Assembly: GCF_000235365.1 (NCBI RefSeq)
Contig: NC_016453.1
Span: 930,001-994,000 of the forward strand
Direction of reading: 5' to 3'
Length of the DNA: 64,000 bases
Source of the DNA: Eremothecium cymbalariae DBVPG#7215
Lineage: Eukaryota; Ascomycota; Saccharomycetes; Saccharomycetales; Saccharomycetaceae
Shown: positions 10,101-18,751 of the stretch, piece after piece
How the letters are laid out: each line of letters starts with the position of its first letter
How positions within the stretch are numbered: the stretch's first letter is position 1
Notes under the pieces: model-generated
Told to the model about the DNA's origin: nothing
Databases searched by the model: none
Seen by the model: the letters and a program-made list of their open reading frames with translations, nothing else
Translations under genes and position numbers: made by a program

Positions 10101-10721
10101 ATTTGACTCAAGTGATCCTGAAAGCCGTTTAACTGAATTGACTGGTTTGCATACAAACGTTGTTTTGACGACTGAATTTCCACCAATAGCTCCAGGGGAT
10201 CGCAGAGTTACATGTTTGTAAGAACTGTAATAATGACTTAATGCTTGCAGAAATATCCTACCTACGTCACACATAATAGTTTCCGTAGACGTTCCAAAAC
10301 CAAAAACGTTACAAAATGCACCTTTCTCACGAAAAGAATCCTCGTATATTAAACAATGACTAATAGAATTTGGATACTTCTGTTCAAGAATATGCAATCT
10401 TTCTTTAGCATCTTCTTCAACAGGGCTACCCTCACATAATCCAATAACGACAAATGTCTTTCTGTAAGGCTCAAAATCATAAAGGAATAACATTGATGAT
10501 TCATCCTGCAGATTTGTTTGGATATCAAAGAATAACTTACCCTGTGGGAATCTTTGTGGATTAAAATGTGAATCTGCAATCGGAGTAATGTCTACCAGTC
10601 TAACCTCTAGAACAGATCGCAATCGATCTACGTAGCTTAAAAATTTAGATCTTGGCCAATTATCACTAGCAGGTATGACGAGCACCCGAATATGTGCTGA
10701 ACCGCAAACACTTTCCATCAT
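7110..10721 (-). CDS. TRS120: Trs120, TRAPPII tethering complex subunit
   Basis: 1203 residues against about 1289 in S. cerevisiae. The N-terminus (IRVLVIPASDNWPRSKF, then RLRSVLEVRLVDITPI) is the family signature; the middle is helical and contains a Ser/Thr/Asn-rich low-complexity segment (residues about 305-350); the C-terminal half is predicted beta-rich. Trs120 and Trs130 convert core TRAPP into TRAPPII, the exchange factor for the Rab proteins Ypt31/32 at the late Golgi. BET3, the TRAPP core subunit, lies 47 kb away in the same window. In S. cerevisiae TRS120 (YDR407C) neighbours ADE8 (YDR408C); here PUP1 sits between them, an interleaving expected of an unduplicated ancestor. Confidence 0.93.
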   Translation of the reverse strand: MMESVCGSAHIRVLVIPASDNWPRSKFLSYVDRLRSVLEVRLVDITPIADSHFNPQRFPQGKLFFDIQTNLQDESSMLFLYDFEPYRKTFVVIGLCEGSPVEEDAKERLHILEQKYPNSISHCLIYEDSFREKGAFCNVFGFGTSTETIMCDVGRIFLQALSHYYSSYKHVTLRSPGAIGGNSVVKTTFVCKPVNSVKRLSGSLESNSSMGKKSSMKNGAISASSGSDKSQQRAKARQLKILANFQLLAGQYIDSLANFSEAASIAHKIHDYLWLGSSLEGVAISMILLSYLNVQFQIPAIVTLMCPSKSITASTNTSPSQRSSTSSNGNTTFGSHQSPRSSNSGVASTPFNSNETLLGNVLKAINDKILHYYELSLSHSIEYTPQVVYCQNLLRILRFMCECSTGSFLSESVLNSVVLGISQNYERCESMDPCLYSKMEIYQLSNRFFELQLKYLDISMQIRLYLGLASIYKVLEFSRKRAFVIRKLLSSLLTHLDQVPWCSEYDILVDDILETYDIKSWTPESNTSDAREIKWFTLQKNVLMLLINVAQKTNKNDDVIRFSKWAITRYSHLLTQIEEANLVKSILAPAENSKEKVEYWDPFILRKVRLIKTDHDKEIPIRKVIENGKTIDLNDDQVFNPFKDANLAAVERPQNWCNTFLVSETAELSFSVQNPFKCNLEITSLSFCDEDAKIMKLLTNDITNESPIIVKPGNIRTIHYPIVFINETTSIYKITHLKIGVFQLPAREYPICQLEQINPAFDQRADLGEYCFSVIQEQPQLEVLSSSLPNYSCMALEGSKKQFTLKIHNSSLSKAANYLMISSTTNVEKQLKHDYWRNTMADELHDTELQLKLLHENFIRVLNLPTEVKPNEVLNIDIEIDITNATLELEQFEIIFTYGCRGEDNSVAFIKQLSIPFNITIKRSVEITNMEIISLHEELPDSIHIDWIRYVKQECAEHDLTFSDFALMLLDVRNSWINKTTLRLGYDSFKADEHVLGTYHSRRLIIPIKKIGFDTKFEKKPIPAIVTGRQFVHSGLTKGQEQELRIKFWCREYILSRLKCQWEINSDIGSVDFRSFIPKLDDSFINIIYRGGRTPYKLELTTPKSKVSIGEEISIQANIDSGELTSINKYISVQFQFFERRTGKPIPESNKILLYNGTLTKSINLKTSNKIELKVMPIERGEYEFQSHIVGTETTAYYFLHVI

Positions 10722-10840
10722 GGCTGCCCGTCAAGGCTCCTCTTGCTTTATAGCGTAAGTATTTGTTTCGATTGCCTTTTTACTGTACGTGTTCCGGCAA
10801 AGAAATCATAAGTTCTAAACTTCCTTGTTAAATCTAGCCT

Positions 10841-10849
10841 TTTGCCACC
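10841..10849 (-). promoter_or_regulatory. PACE element (Rpn4 site) upstream of PUP1
   Basis: The plus strand reads TTTGCCACC, the exact reverse complement of the proteasome-associated control element GGTGGCAAA. It sits about 70 bases before the PUP1 start, the usual position. Rpn4 binds this element and coordinates proteasome gene expression in yeasts. Confidence 0.85.
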
Positions 10850-10917
10850 GAGATTATAAACATCATAAAGGTTAGATTAAAGAAGTAATTCTAAAACTAG
10901 AGGGCAATTCAATATCA

Positions 10918-11694
10918 ATGGCGGGTCTATCATTTGATAATTATCAGAGAAACCAGTATTTGACCGCTCAGTCTCATAAACAGCCTCAAGCTACATCGAC
11001 AGGTACTACAATTGTTGGTGTAAAGTTTGAGAACGGAGTTGTAATTGCAGCTGATACCAGGTCTACCCAAGGGCCAATAGTGGCGAATAAAAACTGTGAG
11101 AAGTTGCATAAGATTTCCTCAAGGATTTGGTGTGCAGGTGCAGGTACTGCAGCAGATACAGATGCGGTTACCGGTCTAATTGGTTCAAATCTTGAATTAC
11201 ATTCGTTGTTTACCGGAAGAGAGCCAAGGGTTGTATCTGCTCTACAAAAGTTGAAGCAGCATTTGTTTAAGTACCAGGGCCATATTGGAGCATACTTGAT
11301 TGTTGCTGGAGTTGATCCTACTGGTGCTCATTTATTTTCAGTTCATGCACATGGTTCAACAGATGTAGGCTACTACCAGAGTTTAGGATCAGGTTCGCTA
11401 GCTGCTATGGCTGTTTTGGAGGCAAATTGGAAGGAACATCTAACCAAGGAGGAAGCAATAAAATTAGCTGCAGATGCCATTGAAGCTGGTATTTGGAACG
11501 ATTTAGGTTCTGGATCTAATGTCGATGTCTGTGTGATGGAAGTTGGTAAAGATGCTGAGTTATTGAGAAATTATATTACACCAAATGTTAGAGAAGCCAA
11601 GCAGAAATCTTACAAGTTCGACCGTGGCACTACAGCTGTGCTCAAGGAGTCTATTTTAGAAGTATATGATGAAGAAATAGTGACGCTCTCGTGA
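10918..11694 (+). CDS. PUP1: Proteasome 20S beta2 subunit (trypsin-like)
   Basis: 258 residues, near the usual 261, and very similar to S. cerevisiae Pup1 throughout. The propeptide (residues 1-29) ends in TG, and processing between Gly29 and Thr30 exposes the catalytic N-terminal Thr of TTIVGVKFENG. Further active-site neighbours are visible in AADTRSTQGPIV (Asp and Arg) and NCEKLHKIS (Lys33 of the mature chain), with the GSGS motif near residue 160. The C-terminal arm that wraps beta3 is present. The subunit gives the proteasome its trypsin-like cleavage. It starts divergently from TRS120, and a PACE site about 70 bases upstream fits Rpn4 control. Confidence 0.98.
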   Translation: MAGLSFDNYQRNQYLTAQSHKQPQATSTGTTIVGVKFENGVVIAADTRSTQGPIVANKNCEKLHKISSRIWCAGAGTAADTDAVTGLIGSNLELHSLFTGREPRVVSALQKLKQHLFKYQGHIGAYLIVAGVDPTGAHLFSVHAHGSTDVGYYQSLGSGSLAAMAVLEANWKEHLTKEEAIKLAADAIEAGIWNDLGSGSNVDVCVMEVGKDAELLRNYITPNVREAKQKSYKFDRGTTAVLKESILEVYDEEIVTLS

Positions 11695-11827
11695 GTCGTT
11701 GCCAAGTAACAAAATTAGTATAAATGTAATTGGGTTCTTAACTCTGGTGTAGGATATATACAAACTATAATATATTTGCCGAGTCTAAATATGCACTATA
11801 CTTTTATAAATAGAACAAGTTCTTGCA

Positions 11828-12475
11828 TCATAGTTTGCCATTTTGCTGCAATGCTTTGATAACACCTTCTACAATAGCTACATGCTCTACCTCATGGACG
11901 CGCTGCTCATATTCAGCCAACGTTTCCCCTCCTGGCGTGATATTCAACTTCTTTACGATTAAAGGTTCTCCCTTATCAACCTCCTCAATAACATAGTGAA
12001 CCATACAGCCAGCAACTATTGGCTTCTGTTCTTCGTTACATTTCAACCATGCCATCTCAATGGCGTGAGTAGTACAGTCAAACGCCCCAGGCAAAGCAGG
12101 ATGTAAGTTAATAATGGAAATACCTCGTAGTTTCTTGAGGAAAGTGGGGCCTAGAATCAAAAGCCAACCTGCACATACAACTAAATCAGGCGAATCCTTT
12201 AGAATCAACTCAGCCAGATCTTCTTCAAATTGTATTCTAGCTCTAGCGCACTGCTCTACTTCTTCCTTAGGAATACCCTTTTTATACTTATACAATGAAT
12301 GCACCTGAGAAGCAATACCATGTTTAGCTGCTCTCTTCAATCCATATGCCTTGGCACTAGACGAAATGACGTTAACAAATGTAACTGGCAACCGACCTTG
12401 ATCCCTTGCATCGATTAAAGCTTGTAGATTTGAACCAGATCCAGATATTAAAACCGTGACCCTAGGAGCACCCAT
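11828..12475 (-). CDS. ADE8: Phosphoribosylglycinamide formyltransferase (GART)
   Basis: 215 residues, matching the monofunctional fungal enzyme (about 214). It transfers a formyl group from 10-formyl-tetrahydrofolate to glycinamide ribonucleotide, the third step of purine synthesis. Visible hallmarks are the N-terminal phosphate-binding VLISGSGSNLQALIDA, the catalytic Asn and His in IINLHPALPG, the following loop THAIEMAW, and the catalytic Asp in VIEEVDKGEPL. The start is the first Met and fits the family. A GAGTCA (Bas1/Gcn4 core) lies about 145 bases upstream. In S. cerevisiae ADE8 also sits next to a SIZ gene transcribed away from it (YDR408C-YDR409W). Confidence 0.97.
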   Translation of the reverse strand: MGAPRVTVLISGSGSNLQALIDARDQGRLPVTFVNVISSSAKAYGLKRAAKHGIASQVHSLYKYKKGIPKEEVEQCARARIQFEEDLAELILKDSPDLVVCAGWLLILGPTFLKKLRGISIINLHPALPGAFDCTTHAIEMAWLKCNEEQKPIVAGCMVHYVIEEVDKGEPLIVKKLNITPGGETLAEYEQRVHEVEHVAIVEGVIKALQQNGKL

Positions 12476-13021
12476 CGCAGTTTGCCAATCAACAATCTAA
12501 ACCTAAAAGAACCCGCTGATTCTGCCTTCAGGATGCTGCAGAACAATGCTACCGTAGTTTTCATGTTGAGCCAATTTTCTTCAAGATGGAGCTCAGCCGT
12601 TACCACTCAAAAAGAGGCAAGAGTCAAAAAGTGATAAACCCCCACACCAAAATTCATAAACCCATATATTGAAGTAGCATGCCAGATTCAGCATGACCAA
12701 AGAGGCCAGTTTCATCTCAATACAATATCAATTAAGGTCTATTTCAATTACAACTTCAAAGTATTCGATCATAGGATTCGATAATCCCTATATACGAATT
12801 TACCGTCGCACATAATCGTAGTTGTCAAAGCTATCGAATATCAAAGTAGCTTTTAGTACTACTGAAATCGCTTTTACGAGTAAACGTATATAGCCTGCAA
12901 CAGTTGACAAGCCTGAGAGACCATTAAAATTACGAGCAAAAGCACATAAGACGCTAATAGAGTGATCGTAGAAGTTTGTGCAGTGAATATAATATTTTGA
13001 ATTTTTTTTCTACGACCAGCC
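12476..13021. promoter_or_regulatory. Divergent promoter ADE8 / SIZ ligase
   Basis: A 546-base interval between two divergent starts. Apart from the Bas1/Gcn4 core listed separately, nothing specific is recognised; the SIZ-proximal half is AT-rich. Confidence 0.5.
12621..12626 (-). promoter_or_regulatory. Possible Bas1/Gcn4 site upstream of ADE8
   Basis: GAGTCA, the reverse complement of the TGACTC core bound by Bas1-Bas2 and Gcn4 in adenine biosynthesis promoters, lies about 145 bases before the ADE8 start. The motif is short, so this rests partly on the gene context. Confidence 0.45.
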
Positions 13022-15892
13022 ATGAGCACTCCGATAAAACATGACATACAACTAACATGCCATGAGATGTCGTTGTTGCGGGTGCCAGAGTTGAAGGCAG
13101 TTTGCAGGTCTATTGGTCTACCATTATCTGGGCGTAAAGCAGACTTGCAACAGAGGATTAAGGAATACGTTGAAAACTCTTTGAGGCCAGGCCACATAGA
13201 TCCGTTTAGGCCCAAAGCTATCCTTGCGTTAATACAGAAATCTAAGTTTGGGGATGTTTTACCCACATATGAGTCGGTTTTGCAAGCGTTAAAGACAGGT
13301 GCGTTTACTCACCCTGTGGCTACAGGGCATGCCCCACCAAATTCCTTATTCACGTACCCATCTCAGGATGCTATGTCACAGCAGAATGCTGGCCAGCAGC
13401 AACCGCAGTCACATGTACCGCCAAGGTCCATCAAAAGTCCTTCATCTAGTGTTTTCTATCCTAGCCCGTTTTACACTTTAAAAAGAATGATTACGGGTTC
13501 TCCTAAGTTAGCTACCAAGTCTCCAGGAAGAGGCACATGTAATTTTAAGTTTCGATTAAATGAGGTAGAGGTTAAACTTTTACAGGAAGGTCCTGATGCC
13601 AGATTGTTGCTCTTTTGTGGACCCATAAGCCATGGCAATCGGGTTCATATTCAGTTTCCACATCCAAATGAAATTAAATTGAATGACAACATGATAAAAG
13701 ATAATGTTCGTGGTTTGAAAAATAAGATAGGGACTGCAAAGCCCGCAGATTTGACTCCCTATGTTAGGCTAAATCTTGATAACTATCTCCAGTTGGTCTA
13801 CGCATTTACTAAAGAGGACTATTTGGTGTATTTATACATTGTGACAATGAATAACTCTGAAAAGATTTTGCAAGGTGTATCATCTCATCCAAAGATAGTG
13901 AAACCTGCAACACTAGCATATATTAAGAAACTTCTAAATGAAGAAGAAGATGATGATTTGATGACCACGTCTACTGTTATGACCTTACAATGCCCTATTT
14001 CATATTCTAGAATGAAATATCCAGTCAAATCTATACATTGTGATCATTTGCAGTGTTTTGATGCCATGTCATTTATCCTTTCGCAAATGCAAATACCAAC
14101 CGCGCAATGTCCAGTATGCCAGAAATCAATTGAAATTAAAGATTTGGCTATCTGTGAATTCGTAAATGATATAATTAAAGCATCAGACGAAGATATTGAG
14201 CAGGTTGAAATTCATCAAGATGGTTCCTGGACCGTCAATATTGAAGAATTGGACGCACAGCAAAATCCTCCAAAGGTTGCGGAAACTGAGGGCCAGACAG
14301 ATATGAAAGATGAAGATATCGATGAAGTTATACTAGAAGATGATATGTCGTTTGGTAAAGCAAATACGGCGGAACCTATTATCATATCTTTAGATAGTGA
14401 TGAGGATGACGAGGATGTCCCTTTAAACAGAGAAGCTAACACATCAAACCCAGAAGCAGTAAGCCGAAGCATCCAATCACCATCAACACGGGCTCGAAAT
14501 CCTACAGGATCCCTGGGAGCAGGATCGTCATCAAAACCAAATGATCCGAATAACACAAGGCTAACAAATGATGTTACCTTGAGTTCCCGATTGGATCCTA
14601 GTCAGCCATTTGGAAATTCATCAACACATACTAATGTGAACAGAAATATATCCGGATCTACGAATCAAACCTCCGGTACTGTTCCATTATTATCTTCGTC
14701 TTCATCTTCATTGTCTGCATCACCTCCTAATTTATCTGGGCATCCTTCCGGAGCTACAGTTGAAGGCCGTGTGTCACCTCCAAATGTGAATAGTAATATA
14801 TCAGAAAGGGCTGCCAACAATATAAGACCTCGCGGTGGTTCTAAAATCCCTCGGGACAAACAAACTTCGCTAAATCTACATGGTGCTTTAAATGACCCAG
14901 ATACTCGCACACTTGATCCTTTAAGGAATCCGTCTGCCAATTCTACCACATTGACTAATGAGAGAACAAATTCGGTTTCCTTTAATAGCTCGGCGGCAGA
15001 AGAAACAGGTGTTTCACCCACAACAGAGAAAAGCATAATTCCAAATATCTTGGGTAAAGCCCCACTGAACAACAATCATAGAGCTAATGAATATAAAAGT
15101 AATCGTATTCCGATTACTAGGGACAATCCACCGTTAAACCTGAATGACGACCATTCGGTTTTATTTGGAAGTAGCACAGCAGAATCATCGAACACATCAT
15201 CGCTATCTAATTCAAACCTATTAGAACCCACCTCTAATGTACTTGCAACAAGTGGAACATCTACTAGCGATAGTAATATATCCTCATCATCTAGAAGCAA
15301 AGAAAATGTTACTAAAAATCTTCCAGATGGTTCTGGTCAGCAAACACATACCACGAATTTCAAAACTTACGACAAACCTGCAGTGGATGAACATGTTCAG
15401 CGCTCTACTTCAGCCTCGGCGAACGTTATGTTAACAACCCTTGATGGAAAGACTAAAAACCTGAATACCGATTCATCGCATCGCGATAAAACACTGATTT
15501 CTAATTTTAAAGGGCCTACAGCGCAAGTGACAATTATATCAACTCCCTCGGAACGTAGTCGCTTATCGTCCACACCATCTGGCGATTCTTCTACAATAAG
15601 CCCTAGATTACCTCCTTTACCACTTATGAATGTACATCCCATCAATGGCAATGCCCCACTTACAAGCAAGGAGAAATCATTAGGATCTTCAAATAGTTCC
15701 TCGGTAACGAAGGGAAACGCTATATACAACAGTAGACAAAAGAAGCCTCCTGTTTCGCCTTTTATTCCCAGAAAATATACCAGCGTGGTACCAAGAAAGC
15801 GCGAGTTATCGGGAACTGAAGCTACTAGTTGTGCCACCAAATCAGGCGTGCAGACCGGTAACGCGTCTGGAAATAGTTCTCGGATGCGCTGA
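13022..15892 (+). CDS. SIZ1: Siz/PIAS-family SUMO E3 ligase
   Basis: 956 residues; single counterpart of the S. cerevisiae pair SIZ1 (about 904) and NFI1/SIZ2 (about 726), so the symbol could be either. Domains in order: SAP DNA-binding motif (residues about 17-50, with VPELKAVCRSIGLPLSGRK), PINIT domain (about 150-300), SP-RING with paired Cys/His (about 320-390, LQCPISYSRM and QCPVCQKSIEI), and a SUMO-interacting motif PIIISLDSDEDD (about 451). The last 480 residues are low-complexity Ser/Asn/Thr. It stimulates SUMO transfer from Ubc9 to substrates such as PCNA and septins. The location between ADE8 and STE14 matches SIZ1 (YDR409W), while PUP1 nearby matches NFI1 (YOR156C), consistent with the unduplicated locus. 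Confidence 0.93.
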   Translation: MSTPIKHDIQLTCHEMSLLRVPELKAVCRSIGLPLSGRKADLQQRIKEYVENSLRPGHIDPFRPKAILALIQKSKFGDVLPTYESVLQALKTGAFTHPVATGHAPPNSLFTYPSQDAMSQQNAGQQQPQSHVPPRSIKSPSSSVFYPSPFYTLKRMITGSPKLATKSPGRGTCNFKFRLNEVEVKLLQEGPDARLLLFCGPISHGNRVHIQFPHPNEIKLNDNMIKDNVRGLKNKIGTAKPADLTPYVRLNLDNYLQLVYAFTKEDYLVYLYIVTMNNSEKILQGVSSHPKIVKPATLAYIKKLLNEEEDDDLMTTSTVMTLQCPISYSRMKYPVKSIHCDHLQCFDAMSFILSQMQIPTAQCPVCQKSIEIKDLAICEFVNDIIKASDEDIEQVEIHQDGSWTVNIEELDAQQNPPKVAETEGQTDMKDEDIDEVILEDDMSFGKANTAEPIIISLDSDEDDEDVPLNREANTSNPEAVSRSIQSPSTRARNPTGSLGAGSSSKPNDPNNTRLTNDVTLSSRLDPSQPFGNSSTHTNVNRNISGSTNQTSGTVPLLSSSSSSLSASPPNLSGHPSGATVEGRVSPPNVNSNISERAANNIRPRGGSKIPRDKQTSLNLHGALNDPDTRTLDPLRNPSANSTTLTNERTNSVSFNSSAAEETGVSPTTEKSIIPNILGKAPLNNNHRANEYKSNRIPITRDNPPLNLNDDHSVLFGSSTAESSNTSSLSNSNLLEPTSNVLATSGTSTSDSNISSSSRSKENVTKNLPDGSGQQTHTTNFKTYDKPAVDEHVQRSTSASANVMLTTLDGKTKNLNTDSSHRDKTLISNFKGPTAQVTIISTPSERSRLSSTPSGDSSTISPRLPPLPLMNVHPINGNAPLTSKEKSLGSSNSSSVTKGNAIYNSRQKKPPVSPFIPRKYTSVVPRKRELSGTEATSCATKSGVQTGNASGNSSRMR

Positions 15893-16235
15893 ATATATAT
15901 TTATTGATTCAAGGTGGCTCGTCCATGTAACATTTGATGTTTTACACTTCAAGAATTCGCCTAGTGCTTTCTGGAGAGAAACGAATGTGCATGTGATAGT
16001 CTTTATCCGATTTAATTTGTATTCGTACTGTTTGCTGGTCGAGAAATTGATACTTCCCCAATTTGTAACAGTACACACCATTTAATATAGCAACATTGAA
16101 AAGAGACCCCGACATATACGAACATTAATGTTAGAGATAAAGAGTACATAATTATATTAACATATAGTTGGTGAATTACATTTAGGCCATATTAGAAACA
16201 CAATAATAAATTTCGCAGAATAAGTTTGCATAAAC
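15893..16235. other. Convergent spacer SIZ ligase / STE14
   Basis: A 343-base region between two gene 3' ends, AT-rich with T- and A-runs suitable for 3' end formation. No gene or conserved element seen. Confidence 0.5.
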
Positions 16236-16970
16236 CTATTTAATAAAAGGAATACCAACTCCCACTGCCTTTTTGTAGGATGCGTATTCGGCACCAAAAA
16301 ATCTCATCAAATAGTGTTCCTCAAACTGAATCCTCTTACTGAAAAATCTCCACAACAGGAAGATATATAATACAAAAGAGACCGGGTTCAAGAGTAGAGC
16401 CTGTGTGCCTAATGCCCACCAGAAATATCCAAGATAGGAGGGATGGCGGGACCAGCTGTATAGCCCACTTTTCACTAATTTATGATCCGAATTCCGAGTT
16501 GTCTTCACTTCATGCGAAAACGATTGTCCTGCAGTAATCATCGCCTTAGACCTCACATATTGACCAAATAAGATAAGAATAATTCCGAACGCAACAACCA
16601 GCATATGGAATCCGTTGTACCTGGTCGACTTCCACTCCCGATACAAGTAGAATTCAATAGCATACTCACTTGTCGCGAAAATGTGCGCAAACGCATAAGT
16701 CTTACCATTGTTAATCAAAAAGGACTCTGAGTTAACTTTACCAGGGTTATACAGGGCAGTAATATAATACTCCAGGTAATGAAACACTGCCATAGCAATG
16801 ATGTACACATTGAAGTTTTTAAAATTCACATAATTAAATAGACCACAGCCAAGGCCCAGAAAAATTCCCAAAACATATGCAGTAGAACAGATTACATGTA
16901 GGGGGTTTTTGGTGATGTTCGGATAGGGCTTGCCATCAATGATAACTGGTATATCTTCTTCGGTCGACAT
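16236..16970 (-). CDS. STE14: Ste14, protein-S-isoprenylcysteine O-methyltransferase
   Basis: 244 residues, about the usual 239. Several membrane segments are visible, and the C-terminal ICMT signature is complete: SRHPSYLGYFWWALGTQ, then RIQFEEHYLMRFFG followed by YASYKKAVGVGIPF. The enzyme sits in the ER membrane and methylates the C-terminal farnesyl- or geranylgeranyl-cysteine of CaaX proteins, including Ras and the a-factor pheromone, using S-adenosylmethionine. The first Met gives the expected N-terminus. It follows SIZ1 as in S. cerevisiae (YDR409W-YDR410C), but two genes known from YML041-042 separate it here from the derlin gene. Confidence 0.95.
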   Translation of the reverse strand: MSTEEDIPVIIDGKPYPNITKNPLHVICSTAYVLGIFLGLGCGLFNYVNFKNFNVYIIAMAVFHYLEYYITALYNPGKVNSESFLINNGKTYAFAHIFATSEYAIEFYLYREWKSTRYNGFHMLVVAFGIILILFGQYVRSKAMITAGQSFSHEVKTTRNSDHKLVKSGLYSWSRHPSYLGYFWWALGTQALLLNPVSFVLYIFLLWRFFSKRIQFEEHYLMRFFGAEYASYKKAVGVGIPFIK

Positions 16971-17375
16971 ATTCTGCTGATGAACTATGGATTTTTAAAT
17001 TAGTTAACAGTTGCAATGGATGGAAATTCTGACCTTTTTTAACGCTCTGGTGCTTGCTCTATCTTTGCGCTGTGCTTGCGCCGTCCGACTTTGACAGTTT
17101 CACTATCAAAGCAAATTTATGAGTTGGTCTGATTCCCGTGACCTTACATCCCCTTACAGTCACTTGATTTATTAATAACAAACATCATATACTACGAACG
17201 AACGAACCTTGAGACGCAGCAGTATATATCTTGTGCTGCAGGATCCTTGAAAGGGCATTTGGAGGGGTTGAAAAGTGGTGTTGGTCTCGGTTTGATAACC
17301 CCACAGCAGGTGTAGAAGGAGGAGAGGGCGTCGGTGGCCAAGTCGATAGAGCTTGGTGACGATATTTGTTACCAC
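16971..17375. promoter_or_regulatory. STE14 promoter / VPS71 3' flank
   Basis: 405 bases between the STE14 start and the VPS71 stop. The part near 17210-17345 is richer in GC than its surroundings and open in more than one frame, but none of these frames resembles a known protein. Confidence 0.45.
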
Positions 17376-18152
17376 TTATTGAGAGCATCTTGTTTCGTTG
17401 TGTAAATTGTAGCATCTCAGACTGCATAATTTGTTCATGCATTTGACGCAACTCGAAATGCTCTTATATCCACCGCATATCGAGCATACGGTTATCACAG
17501 GTAAAACCTTGGAAATTTTTTTATTGTAGACATTGTTGTATATGATGCTCTTGTTTACCTGGTCCAATGTATCCAAATAGCTGCTTAAGGGCCTTCTAGA
17601 AGACAGTGTTTTCTTCAATGCTACAATTCGGTTTGTATTCTTTCTCTTCGGTACGGGAGGTTTTGTGCAATGGTACATCAACTGTATGTTTTTTGGCAAT
17701 TCAAATTTGTTTCTGGCTCTGTTTACTGAAGCATTCTGTGGCAGTACTGAACCTGTTGAAATTTCGGTGTTTGCCTGATCAATACGATCCTTGTTTATAC
17801 CTGTGATAATGCTCATGAGGTATGACACATCCCTTATTTCTGCAAAGTTTTCTGTATCAAGCTCCATAAATCTCTTATTTGACTTTAGTAATTCATGCTG
17901 CGAGTAGCGGTCCAATCCTCCTGAGCTTCTATCATTCTCTGCACTTATATTGCTATCTGATTGTTTATTCTGATTGTATATCTTATTTTCCAAGTCCGCC
18001 AATGAATAGTTGACCCTTTTATTTGACCTGTGGGAATTGCTTGAGGATGACTTAGAAATCCGGTTTCTGTAAGACGGAGTGAGAGAGTTAAGGCTGCTAA
18101 AATAAAGATGAGGGTTGTAAGTTCTCGGGTTGATTTCCTCAACAAAGCCCAT
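17376..18152 (-). CDS. VPS71: Vps71/Swc6, SWR1 chromatin-remodelling complex subunit
   Basis: 258 residues against about 280. The N-terminus (VEEINPRTYNPHLYFSSL), the block KRVNYSLADLENKIY and the central PKRKNTNRIVALKK match S. cerevisiae Vps71. The C-terminus is a HIT-type zinc finger: CSICGGY, SCVKCMNKLCS, C, then H and C in LHNETRCSQ, giving the Cys/His pattern at residues about 221-256. Within SWR1 the protein pairs with Arp6 to hold nucleosomes while histone H2A.Z is installed. In S. cerevisiae it is YML041C, next to CAT2 (YML042W), and CAT2 is also the next gene here. Confidence 0.94.
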   Translation of the reverse strand: MGFVEEINPRTYNPHLYFSSLNSLTPSYRNRISKSSSSNSHRSNKRVNYSLADLENKIYNQNKQSDSNISAENDRSSGGLDRYSQHELLKSNKRFMELDTENFAEIRDVSYLMSIITGINKDRIDQANTEISTGSVLPQNASVNRARNKFELPKNIQLMYHCTKPPVPKRKNTNRIVALKKTLSSRRPLSSYLDTLDQVNKSIIYNNVYNKKISKVLPVITVCSICGGYKSISSCVKCMNKLCSLRCYNLHNETRCSQ

Positions 18153-18751
18153 GGTATGGACTCAATAGTGATATTCTTATCCTGATACTTAGTTGACTAT
18201 AAATAACCTTCGAAAATTATTCCTATGTTTTCATGATATTTCAATAAAACTTTCAAGCTCATTAGCACTGATCTTGTGTTACCCGGTTCTATTAAAGTGA
18301 ATTATGCAGTACGTCCATGGAACCTTAATACTAAAGCCTAGGACATTTCAGGAATGGTGGGCAGCATTCAAGTGTACTACTATATGATTCGTTCAATTAA
18401 TATTTTCAGAATTACCGGGATATAGCATAGAGCTGTGTTCGGTTTCATGTAATGTTGGGCGAGGAATGAGTCGAGATCCAAAATATGGGGGGCACCATAA
18501 CGCTAAATTAAATATGGATCATGATAAATACTCATATCCCGATGGATGATCAAATATAATATTATTCTAGATCTTATCCCCTGCTAAGCCCGGAAGCTGT
18601 TTATGTTACTAACACAAGAGGAAGACTTGTTCTAGAGTCCGGAGGCAGTAAACACTGTTCGGATAAGCGGGTTTGTGTGATCTTAAAAGTAAAAAAGGTT
18701 AAATTCACCCCCCAGAGGGGTATAAGAATATATAACTAGGGAAAGATTTGT
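18153..18751. promoter_or_regulatory. VPS71 promoter / CAT2 3' flank
   Basis: 599 bases without a convincing gene. A perfect Reb1-type site is near the VPS71 start (listed separately). The middle has several short GC-rich patches (about 18580-18680) that do not form an RNA gene I recognise. Confidence 0.45.
18279..18286 (+). promoter_or_regulatory. Reb1-type site upstream of VPS71
   Basis: TTACCCGG, the consensus of the general regulatory factor Reb1, lies 127 bases before the VPS71 start, the usual place for a nucleosome-free-region factor. Confidence 0.6.
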
